A stretch of 7,066 nt of DNA from Bacteroidota bacterium. GTDB taxonomy: Bacteria > Bacteroidota > Bacteroidia > Chitinophagales > Chitinophagaceae. The notes beneath the pieces are model-generated. The model saw nothing but the letters and a program-made list of their open reading frames with translations. It did not search any database and was not told the origin of the DNA. Made by a program: the position numbers and the translations under genes. Positions 1 through 5,828 of this stretch are shown in pieces; position 1 is the stretch's first letter; every line of letters starts with the position of its first letter. The stretch lies in the NCBI GenBank assembly GCA_021780705.1, contig JAJXYG010000117.1, positions 1 to 7,066 on the forward strand. Reading direction: 5' to 3'.

Positions 1-1
1 T

Positions 2-46
2 GCGGAAAGGGTCCCTGCTACAGGAGGTTCGATCGCGGAAATATGA
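2..46 (+). CDS. Possible 3' end of an upstream gene (partial)
   Basis: The frame starting at base 2 reads AERVPATGGSIAEI and stops at TGA 44-46. That stop overlaps the ATG of the following LacI gene as ATGA, a common arrangement in translationally coupled operons. Only 14 codons are visible, so no family can be assigned. The other two forward frames are also open across this short stretch, so the call rests on the ATGA junction alone. If real, the LacI regulator is the downstream member of an operon and its upstream partner may be what it regulates. Confidence 0.3.
   Translation, partial: AERVPATGGSIAEI
22..28 (+). promoter_or_regulatory. Shine-Dalgarno-like AGGAGGT upstream of the LacI gene
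   Basis: AGGAGGT is a near-perfect anti-16S match, but it ends 14 nt before the ATG at 43, longer than the usual 5-9 nt. No ATG, GTG or TTG lies closer in the same frame. Bacteroidota rarely depend on such sites, and the sequence also lies in the possible coding end of an upstream gene. It may therefore be coincidental. Confidence 0.25.
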
Positions 47-1041
47 AGCAATATACCACACTCAAACTGCTTGCAGAAAAACTAGGGTTAAGTATCTCCA
101 CTGTATCAAGGGCATTGAAAGACCATCCCGACATTTCTCTTTCTACCCGGGAAAGGGTCAAACATATGGCTGAGAGCATGCAATATGAGCCCAATACCTT
201 TGCCACCCGGCTTCGGACCAATCAAAGCAAAATATTGGGGGTGATCGTTCCTTTTTTCACCAATTTCTTTTACGAAGCTTTTGTCGCAGGCCTGGAAGAA
301 GAAGCACGGAAATTCGGATATTCTTTGCTGGTGCTTCAATCGCGGGAAGTGGTGGATACCGAGCTGAAGAACCTTGAAATCATGCGGCAAAACCGGGTAG
401 ATGGTCTGTTTGTTTCCCTTACCTGCAATACCCGAGATATTGGCTATTTCAAGAAGATCGAAGAATTGGGGATTCCGGTGATTTTTGCCGATAATGTACC
501 CGACTTTGAAGCGTGTAATAAGGTACGGTTTGACGATGAGCAGGCTGCATTGATTGCTGCCAGGGCCATCATTTCCAAACATAGGAAAAGGGTATTGGGT
601 TTATTCTACAGTTCCGAACAGGTGAGTGTGACCCGGAAAAGACTGGAGTCCTTCAAAAAGCATTTTGACCAGCACGGGGCTGACACTGCTTTAGAAATTC
701 AATTTCACAAGGAAATCGCGGAAGGGGAAAAACTGGTATCCAGGGCCCTTCGAAAGCCCCATCCTCCTGATACCATTTTTTGCATTGGGGATAATTCACT
801 GGTAGGGGCGATGATCGCCATTCAAAATGCAGGGCTCTCGATTCCAGATCAAATTGCCGTAATTTCCATCAGCAACGGATTGATCCCCCAACTGTATAAA
901 CCCAAAATCACTTATGTAAAAACCAGTGGCAGGGAACTGGCCCAATTGGCCTTTTCACGACTTATGGAAATTTTTAGCGGAAGGACTTTTGTAAGGGAAC
1001 AATTATTGCCGGTAACCCTGATCAAGGGGCAATCCTTATAA
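43..1041 (+). CDS. LacI-family DNA-binding transcriptional regulator
   Basis: This is a 332-residue one-component regulator of the usual LacI/GalR length (330-345). Residues 5-24 form the helix-turn-helix (TTLKLLAEKLGLSISTVSRA). Residues 51-59 (NTFATRLRT) match the hinge helix, with Leu57 in the place of the leucine that wedges into the central CpG of the operator. From about residue 63 (ILGVIVPFF) a periplasmic-binding-protein-like effector domain runs to the end, including the VDGLFVSL strand and a late AVISISNG segment. The family usually senses a sugar or its phosphate and acts in the cytoplasm as a dimer. The ligand cannot be read from sequence, and no sugar-use genes are in view. The start at 43 places the HTH at the very N-terminus, as expected. 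Its stop overlaps the convergent VOC gene. Candidate operators of this family lie at 1536-1571. Confidence 0.93.
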   Translation: MKQYTTLKLLAEKLGLSISTVSRALKDHPDISLSTRERVKHMAESMQYEPNTFATRLRTNQSKILGVIVPFFTNFFYEAFVAGLEEEARKFGYSLLVLQSREVVDTELKNLEIMRQNRVDGLFVSLTCNTRDIGYFKKIEELGIPVIFADNVPDFEACNKVRFDDEQAALIAARAIISKHRKRVLGLFYSSEQVSVTRKRLESFKKHFDQHGADTALEIQFHKEIAEGEKLVSRALRKPHPPDTIFCIGDNSLVGAMIAIQNAGLSIPDQIAVISISNGLIPQLYKPKITYVKTSGRELAQLAFSRLMEIFSGRTFVREQLLPVTLIKGQSL

Positions 1042-1446
1042 TATTTGGTTGAATTCAAGAATTTCCCCGTCAGGACCTACCACATTGAAGTACTTGCAAC
1101 CTTTTTTCCAGAAGGGTACAAAGACGGGTTCAGGTTCCATAATCCGGAAAGAAGCCTTTTTCATCTGGGTGAAGGCATCGTCTATGTTATTCACGTCGAA
1201 AGCGATGTGCTCCATATGCCCATTACGCCTATTGATCACCTCCATCATTTCATCTAACCCCATCTGGTAAAGTTCAATGACAATATTATCCCTTCCCATC
1301 ATTACGGTCCTGCCCTTGTCCCCTCTTACCCCGTAATTGGAGGCCATCACATTCTTGAACCCGAGCTTCTGGTAAAATGCTTCCGATACTTTAATATCCA
1401 TTACCGGGAATCCGACATGTTGAATTTGATTGATCTTGAAATTCAT
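1036..1446 (-). CDS. VOC-superfamily (glyoxalase/bleomycin-resistance fold) protein
   Basis: This 136-residue protein has the single-chain, two-βαβββ-module length of the vicinal oxygen chelate superfamily. The four usual metal-ligand positions appear kept: His10 (IQHVGF), Glu58 (IVIELYQ), His80 (HMEHIAF) and Glu131 (GEILEFNQ). The PDGEILEF ending is typical of glyoxalase I-like members. It is probably a soluble cytoplasmic, dimeric metalloenzyme. Family activities include lactoylglutathione lyase, methylmalonyl-CoA epimerase, dioxygenase and resistance proteins, and sequence alone does not choose among them. Upstream on its strand, AGGA lies 3 nt before the ATG, and a TAAATTTG box at 1484-1491 fits a Bacteroidota -7 element. 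The gene is convergent with the LacI gene, and both reading frames end inside a shared TTATAA. Confidence 0.88.
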   Translation of the reverse strand: MNFKINQIQHVGFPVMDIKVSEAFYQKLGFKNVMASNYGVRGDKGRTVMMGRDNIVIELYQMGLDEMMEVINRRNGHMEHIAFDVNNIDDAFTQMKKASFRIMEPEPVFVPFWKKGCKYFNVVGPDGEILEFNQIL

Positions 1447-1483
1447 GAATCCTGAATTAGAAGCTGATGAGCTAATCTGTTTT

Positions 1484-1491
1484 CAAATTTA
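1484..1491 (-). promoter_or_regulatory. Candidate -7 promoter box for the VOC gene
   Basis: On the minus strand this reads TAAATTTG, an exact match to the Bacteroidota -7 consensus TAnnTTTG. It lies 38 bp upstream of the VOC start, which would give a leader of about 30 nt. No clear TTTG -33 box is found at 17-23 bp spacing, where T-rich sequence occurs instead. The call rests on the -7 box and its position. Confidence 0.4.
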
Positions 1492-1535
1492 GCGGCGCCC
1501 TCTTATAAAAATGATCGTTTTGCTGCATTTTCGGG

Positions 1536-1571
1536 CGCAAACCTTTGCGGAAACGTTTTCGGTAACTTTTC
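1536..1571. promoter_or_regulatory. Tandem LacI-family-type operator array (three 12-bp units)
   Basis: Three consecutive 12-bp units are seen: CGCAAACCTTTG (1536), CGGAAACGTTTT (1548) and CGGTAACTTTTC (1560). The first, with the next two bases, makes the palindrome CGCAAACCTTTGCG, perfect except for its CC centre. The second makes CGGAAACGTTTTCG, centred on CpG with one mismatched pair. Both closely resemble the PurR/LacI-family operator form GCAAACGTTTGC. The third is degenerate. Centres are 12 bp apart, roughly one helical turn. The array lies about 45-80 bp upstream of the VOC -7 box and 250-290 bp upstream of msrA. Binding by the nearby LacI protein is an inference. Confidence 0.5.
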
Positions 1572-1607
1572 TTTATGCGCTACCACAAAAAGTACCCCCA
1601 AAAAGTT

Positions 1608-1631
1608 CAGGAACCACTCAGAAAGTTCCTG
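1608..1631. repeat. 7-bp inverted repeat (possible hairpin)
   Basis: CAGGAAC (1608-1614) and GTTCCTG (1625-1631) are perfect inverted copies around a 10-nt spacer. No T-run follows on either strand, so it is not a typical intrinsic terminator. It could be a protein-binding dyad or a leader hairpin in a transcript running towards msrA. Confidence 0.4.
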
Positions 1632-1798
1632 TTGGAAAATTTCGGCTCAAAGCGAGACTGATGGTCTATTATGGCCCGATTGATCCTGAATGGGTTTCTT
1701 CCAAAATTTGGCTGGTGCCCAGGGGATTTACTTCAAGACAGTCGATTCCGGATAGAGGGAGGTCGTGTTAATTTAAATCCAAAATCCGGGTAATTCCA

Positions 1799-1806
1799 TT
1801 ATTTTG
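1799..1806 (+). promoter_or_regulatory. Weak candidate -7 box for msrA
   Basis: TTATTTTG differs from the Bacteroidota TAnnTTTG consensus at one position and lies 17 bp before the msrA ATG. It would give a leader of only about 10 nt. No TTG is found at the expected -33 distance, so this is a tentative assignment. Confidence 0.25.
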
Positions 1807-1823
1807 TCTGAAATGAACCCAAA

Positions 1824-2363
1824 ATGGATCAAACAATAGAAACAGCGGTTTTTGGAAACGGTTGCTTCTGGTGTACAGAAGCAGTTTTCCAGCAGCTCAA
1901 GGGAGTGCAAAAGGTAACCAGTGGATATAGCGGAGGCCATGTACCAAATCCCACCTATGAGGAAGTCTGCGGCAAAAATACCGGACATGCAGAAGCCATC
2001 CGGATAGAATATGATCCGGCACTCATCAGCTATGATGAAATCCTGGAGGTTTTTTGGCAGACCCATGACCCCACCACCCTGAACCGGCAGGGAAATGATG
2101 AGGGCCCCCAGTATCGAAGTGTGATCTTTTACTTAAATGAAGACCAGAAACAAAAAGCCCTTTCCTATAAACAAGCTCTGGATCAATCCGGAGTCTTTGA
2201 CAAACCGGTAGTCACCGCAATCGAACCCTTTACCAATTTCTATGAAGCAGAATCCTATCACCATGACTATTATAGGAGGCACGGCGACCAACCCTATTGT
2301 TATTATGTAATAAAACCCAAAATGGACAAGCTTCGCAAGATTTTTGCAGAAAAGCTGAGGTGA
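1824..2363 (+). CDS. msrA: Peptide-methionine (S)-S-oxide reductase MsrA
   Basis: This 179-residue protein reduces the S-epimer of methionine sulfoxide, free or in proteins, to methionine, repairing oxidative damage in the cytoplasm (no signal peptide is seen). The signature GCFWC lies at residues 13-17, with Cys14 the expected catalytic nucleophile and Cys17 nearby. Glu19 (TEAVF), the TGHAEAIRIEYDP segment and GPQYRS are all family hallmarks lining the active site. Cys159 near the C-terminus (PYCYYVI) is a candidate resolving cysteine for thioredoxin-dependent recycling. The protein ends soon after the catalytic domain, so no MsrB domain is fused and none is adjacent. The start is the only ATG in frame just before the family N-terminus, and no Shine-Dalgarno is visible. 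Its 3' end converges on the peptide-binding lipoprotein gene, 68 bp away. Confidence 0.96.
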   Translation: MDQTIETAVFGNGCFWCTEAVFQQLKGVQKVTSGYSGGHVPNPTYEEVCGKNTGHAEAIRIEYDPALISYDEILEVFWQTHDPTTLNRQGNDEGPQYRSVIFYLNEDQKQKALSYKQALDQSGVFDKPVVTAIEPFTNFYEAESYHHDYYRRHGDQPYCYYVIKPKMDKLRKIFAEKLR

Positions 2364-2386
2364 GGCCAGCCTTGAGATTTCGGGTT

Positions 2387-2412
2387 ATTCCCCTGCCGTC
2401 CATTCCCCTGCC
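2387..2412 (+). repeat. Short direct repeat, ATTCCCCTGCC twice
   Basis: ATTCCCCTGCC occurs at 2387-2397 and again at 2402-2412, a 15-bp period, in the gap between the convergent msrA and SBP genes. There is no clear terminator hairpin with a T-run in this gap. It is probably a small slippage duplication. Confidence 0.5.
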
Positions 2413-2431
2413 CCGGAGCCTTTGATTGCCT

Positions 2432-4102
2432 TTAATGGCCGTCAAGTCGCACCCTTCGAAGTTCGAGCAAGTTGAGGCTGTTTGGAATGAAATTCCTGAC
2501 ATACGGCTGCTGGAGCCTGATTACCATATCATACCATAAAGGAACCACCGGGGCGTCCCGTATCATAAGTTGATCGGCTTTGCGGTAGGTATCATACCTG
2601 ACAGAATCATTCTTTTCACCCAGGGCCTTTTCATATAACGCATCAAAGCGGGGATTTTTATACCGGGTGTAATTGGGAGGAGCCGGGTTCTTGCTATAAA
2701 ATACGCTCAGGTAGTTTTCTGCATCCGGATAATCTGCAATCCAGCTACCCCGAAAAAAAAGGGCTTCGGATTTAGCCGTTTCTTCAAGAAGCAGGCTCTT
2801 TTGAACGGTTTCCACCTGGATTTTGATTCCGACCTGTTGAAGTTCGCTGGCAATGTAACTGGCTATTTCCCCATAGATGGGAATGGTCAGCAGCTTAATT
2901 ACCGGAAGGCCATGACCGTTGGGGTAACCCGCTTCCTTTAATAATTCCAGGGCTTTCGCCGGATCGTAATGGTAGCCGGTTACTTTTGATGAATCAAAAC
3001 TGGGCAACCCTTTGGGAATAAATCCGTTCACCGCCGGAGTCCCAATGGAATTCCGGATATAAAGCATCATTTTCTTGCGGTCAAAGCCGTAATTGATCGC
3101 CTGTCTGACCCGGATATCTCTCAAGGGCGAATGTTTGACCAAATCCAGAGTGGTATCGCATAGAATGCCGAGGTACTCAATATTGAGATAAGGATGTTTT
3201 ACAAGGACAATCTTTCCTTTCCACTGCGGCCGCAGTTGTCCCTGCTTGGTCAGCACTTCATCTTTGAAGGAGCCATCTATATCATTCATGAAGTCCAGGT
3301 CTCCCTGCTGAAACTCCAGAAACTCGGTTGCCTTGTTTTCCAGAAAGGTCACCTTGATTCCATCCAGGTAGGGCAGCCGGTTGCCCTTCTCATCCCTTTC
3401 AAAATACCGGGGGTTCTTCCTTAAGATCAGGGCCTGCCCTTCTTCCCATGCCACGAATTCAAAGGGACCTGTGCCGCACGGATGGCGCCCAAAATCCCTA
3501 CCGTATTTCTCCACCACCTCATGGGGCACTATAGAACAATATTGCATGCTTAATATGCCTAGTATCGGATGAAAAGGCGCCAGGAGTTTTAATTGAAAGG
3601 TGGAATCATCAATTGCGGTAAAGGGATGGGAGGTATCCACTCGGTTGTTGAAAATCCAAGCCCCGCTGCTGGCAGTATTCTTGTCGATGATCCTTCCCAG
3701 GCTATACACCACATCCCGGGCAGTCATTTTTCGACCCTTTCCACCAGGAAACGCATCATTATCCTGAAAATACACGTCGCTTCGCAGATGAAAAGTATAT
3801 ACCAGGCCGTTGTCCGAAATCGTCCAGGATTTGGCCAGTGAGTGCACCAGGTGGAGACTGTCATCAATTTGCACGAGGGTATTATATATCTGATGCACCT
3901 CCCAGATGATGGACTGGTTCTTGGCAAAAGCAGGATCCAGTGTGGCAATCCCGTATTGCTCATTATATCGAAAGATATTTTTTTTGCGGCGATGGGCATT
4001 GCAGGAGAGGCACATCATTGCAAGCCCTAACACCCATAGGCACCCCATAGGGGATAATAGCTGATTTATAAGTGGGTTTCGCCTTTGCATTTTTAACGCC
4101 AT
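2432..4102 (-). CDS. Peptide-type ABC transporter substrate-binding lipoprotein (SBP_bac_5 family)
   Basis: This 556-residue protein is of DppA/OppA-like length. A basic start (residues 5-10), a hydrophobic stretch (20-33) and CLSC ending at Cys34 suggest a type II signal peptide, though the -3 residue is Cys instead of the usual Leu. The family signature spans about 89-112 (LAKSWTISDNGLVYTFHLRS). A late segment at about 450-470 (SWIADYPDAENYLSVFYS) is also characteristic. Such proteins bind oligopeptides, or sometimes nickel, haem or other solutes, and hand them to an inner-membrane permease. None is encoded nearby, so it is an orphan here. After Cys34 comes NAHRRKK, basic instead of the acidic surface-export signal of Bacteroidota lipoproteins, suggesting the periplasmic side. 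Met5 (4090) is an alternative start. The gene diverges from the M1 peptidase gene across only 29 bp. Confidence 0.92.
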   Translation of the reverse strand: MALKMQRRNPLINQLLSPMGCLWVLGLAMMCLSCNAHRRKKNIFRYNEQYGIATLDPAFAKNQSIIWEVHQIYNTLVQIDDSLHLVHSLAKSWTISDNGLVYTFHLRSDVYFQDNDAFPGGKGRKMTARDVVYSLGRIIDKNTASSGAWIFNNRVDTSHPFTAIDDSTFQLKLLAPFHPILGILSMQYCSIVPHEVVEKYGRDFGRHPCGTGPFEFVAWEEGQALILRKNPRYFERDEKGNRLPYLDGIKVTFLENKATEFLEFQQGDLDFMNDIDGSFKDEVLTKQGQLRPQWKGKIVLVKHPYLNIEYLGILCDTTLDLVKHSPLRDIRVRQAINYGFDRKKMMLYIRNSIGTPAVNGFIPKGLPSFDSSKVTGYHYDPAKALELLKEAGYPNGHGLPVIKLLTIPIYGEIASYIASELQQVGIKIQVETVQKSLLLEETAKSEALFFRGSWIADYPDAENYLSVFYSKNPAPPNYTRYKNPRFDALYEKALGEKNDSVRYDTYRKADQLMIRDAPVVPLWYDMVIRLQQPYVRNFIPNSLNLLELRRVRLDGH

Positions 4103-4131
4103 CTTTGTGTAAGAAAAAATAAATTTAGTTC
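4103..4131. promoter_or_regulatory. 29-bp divergent spacer with presumed back-to-back promoters
   Basis: The two start codons face away from each other with only 29 bp between them, so any promoters must overlap the spacer and the opposing coding starts. On the plus strand CATCTTTG (4100-4107) is one mismatch from TAnnTTTG and would give the peptidase an A/T-rich leader of about 18 nt. On the minus strand the self-complementary TAAATTTA (4120-4127) is one mismatch from the same box. Neither has a convincing -33 element. Confidence 0.3.
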
Positions 4132-5802
4132 ATGAAAAAGAAAGTCCTGCTAATAAGTTTGGTAGTTTTCCTTGGATCCGCGGTAATGGCCCAGCCATTT
4201 ACCCATGCAGATACGCTGAGAGGCAGTAATGGCCCCTACAGGGCCTGGTGGGATGCCACCCACTATGACCTGCATGTACACTTTAACCTTCAGGACAGCA
4301 GTATAAGTGGTTTTAATGCCATCAACTTCAAGGTATTACACCCCGACTCCCTGATGCAGATTGACCTTCAGAGTCCCCTTAGCATGGACAGCGCGGTTTT
4401 CTATAAACCAATAAAATTGGACAGGCATGGTATAAAAAAATGGGTCAGAGACGTGCAAACGACCCTGGGAAATGGAATTACCGAGGATGGCAATGCCTAT
4501 TTCATCCGGGTACCGGACAAGTCGGACAGGAAAATCGTTGTGTATTATCACGGACGACCCCGGATTGCCAAAAATCCACCATGGGATGGCGGTATCGTCT
4601 GGGCCAGGGATCACCAGGGTAATCCCTGGGTCAGCATTGCGTGCCAGGGACTGGGAGCCAGTGTCTGGTATCCCTGCAAGGACTACCAGGGCGATGAACC
4701 CGACAGCGCCTCCATCCACATCACAGCCCCTTCCTCACTTATCAGTGTCAGCAATGGAAGGCTCAGAAATGTGACGAGAAATCCGGACGGGACCAGTACC
4801 TATACCTGGGCGGTGGTAAATCCTATCAATAATTATGATTTGATTCCCTATATTGGCAAATATGTACACTTCTCCCAAATTTACAAAGGACTGAAGGGAA
4901 ACCTTACCCTTGATTACTGGGTTCTGGACTCAGACCTTACCAAGGCAAAAAGACAATTTACCCAGGTCCCTAAAATGATGAAAGCCTTTGAATACTGGTT
5001 TGGCCCCTATCCATTTTATGAAGATGGCTATAAACTAGTCGAAGCACCCTATCTCGGCATGGAACACCAAAGTGCGGTAGCCTACGGAAACCATTTTGAA
5101 AACGGTTACCTAGGACATGACCTTTCAGGAACGGGGGTAGGTCTAAAATGGGATTTTATCATTGTGCATGAAAGCGGGCACGAATGGTTTGGCAACAATA
5201 TCACCTCCAAGGATATTGCTGATATGTGGATTCATGAGGGATTCACCAATTACAGCGAGACTCTTTTCACGGAATATTATTATGGGAAAAAAGCGGCTGA
5301 CACCTATCTGATCGGACTCAGAAAAAATATTGAAAACAAAGAACCCATAATCACCCCTTACGGGGTGAACAAGGAAGGTCCAATTGACATGTATTACAAG
5401 GCTAGCAATATGATCCATACGATCCGGCAGGTAATTGACAATGATTCCCTGTTCCGCAGTATTCTCTGGGGGCTTAACCGGACCTTCTATCACCAGACAG
5501 TAACCAGCCGCCAGATAGAAAATTATATCAGCAAGCGGGCCCATATTGACTTTTCAAAAGTATTTGATCAATACCTTAGGACCACCATGATCCCAACGCT
5601 TACGTATTCCTTGCACGAGGGAGTACTCACCTATAAATGGACCCATACCGTGAAAGGCTTTCATATGCCGGTAAGAATTTATAACGCCAAGGGACAGCTG
5701 CAGTTTATTTACCCGACCGAGCAAGACCGCCAAATGAAGACCGGCCTCAAAGCACTGAAGGTGGATCCCAATTTCTATGTCTACACAAATCAAATTAATT
5801 AG
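4132..5802 (+). CDS. Exported M1-family zinc metallopeptidase (aminopeptidase-like)
   Basis: Residues 1-21 form a Sec signal peptide (basic KKK, hydrophobic core, SAVMA then QPF), so the mature enzyme should be periplasmic or secreted. The gluzincin zinc site is complete: HESGH at 346-350, then exactly 18 residues to Glu369 (WIHEGF). Tyr421 (YYKASNMIH) matches the transition-state tyrosine. The substrate-binding GAMEN loop is represented by GMEH at 309-312. The N-terminal β domain takes up about the first 235 residues, the catalytic domain follows to about 475, and a short β-rich C-terminus ends the protein. The large α-helical C-terminal domain of PepN/ERAP enzymes is missing, so it is a short-form M1 protein. 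No type IX secretion tail is seen. The family removes N-terminal amino acids from peptides, but the exact specificity is unknown. Divergence from a peptide-binding lipoprotein supports a role in peptide use. Confidence 0.94.
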   Translation: MKKKVLLISLVVFLGSAVMAQPFTHADTLRGSNGPYRAWWDATHYDLHVHFNLQDSSISGFNAINFKVLHPDSLMQIDLQSPLSMDSAVFYKPIKLDRHGIKKWVRDVQTTLGNGITEDGNAYFIRVPDKSDRKIVVYYHGRPRIAKNPPWDGGIVWARDHQGNPWVSIACQGLGASVWYPCKDYQGDEPDSASIHITAPSSLISVSNGRLRNVTRNPDGTSTYTWAVVNPINNYDLIPYIGKYVHFSQIYKGLKGNLTLDYWVLDSDLTKAKRQFTQVPKMMKAFEYWFGPYPFYEDGYKLVEAPYLGMEHQSAVAYGNHFENGYLGHDLSGTGVGLKWDFIIVHESGHEWFGNNITSKDIADMWIHEGFTNYSETLFTEYYYGKKAADTYLIGLRKNIENKEPIITPYGVNKEGPIDMYYKASNMIHTIRQVIDNDSLFRSILWGLNRTFYHQTVTSRQIENYISKRAHIDFSKVFDQYLRTTMIPTLTYSLHEGVLTYKWTHTVKGFHMPVRIYNAKGQLQFIYPTEQDRQMKTGLKALKVDPNFYVYTNQIN

Positions 5803-5822
5803 AATAATTTAGCTGATTAATT
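5793..5822 (+). repeat. A/T-rich inverted repeat at the peptidase-flippase junction
   Basis: AATTAATTAG (5793-5802) can pair with CTGATTAATT (5813-5822) across a 10-nt loop, giving ten pairs including one G-U. The left arm contains the peptidase stop codon, and the right arm ends 6 nt before the flippase ATG. It is too A/T-rich and lacks a following U-run, so termination is unlikely. It might influence flippase translation, or be chance in A/T-rich spacer DNA. Confidence 0.3.
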
Positions 5823-5828
5823 CCGATT

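Larger units (their letters stand above)
1447..1823. other. 377-bp intergenic region between divergent VOC and msrA genes
   Basis: This is the longest gap in the window and lies between divergent genes, so it should hold both promoters. Visible contents are the TAAATTTG box (1484-1491, minus strand), a triple 12-bp LacI-type operator array (1536-1571), three copies of a CARAAAGTWC-like word (1586-1596, 1599-1609, 1619-1629), a 7-bp inverted repeat (1608-1614 with 1625-1631), and a weak -7 box before msrA (1799-1806). An 86-codon open frame (1511-1771) crosses it but shows no recognisable domain and runs through the operators, so I do not call it a gene. Confidence 0.7.

Noticed and set aside
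106..582. 158-codon minus-strand frame inside the LacI gene
   Set aside because: It lies wholly antisense to a well-supported LacI gene and encodes no recognisable protein, so it is a shadow frame.
1445..1492. 15-codon plus-strand mini-ORF starting within the ATTCATGAAT palindrome at the VOC start
   Set aside because: It arises because the VOC start lies in a self-complementary sequence. It is very short and has no ribosome site.
1511..1771. 86-codon plus-strand open frame in the VOC-msrA gap
   Set aside because: No recognisable domain, low-complexity and irregular composition, no ribosome site, and it runs through the operator-like palindromes. It is most likely a chance open frame.
2364..2431. 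Bidirectional terminator between msrA and the SBP gene
   Set aside because: Convergent genes suggest one, but no G/C-rich hairpin followed by a T-run on either strand could be found in the 68-bp gap.
4336..4719. 127-codon minus-strand frame inside the M1 peptidase gene
   Set aside because: Antisense shadow of a gene with intact catalytic motifs. The same applies to 5143-5544 and 5554-5793.
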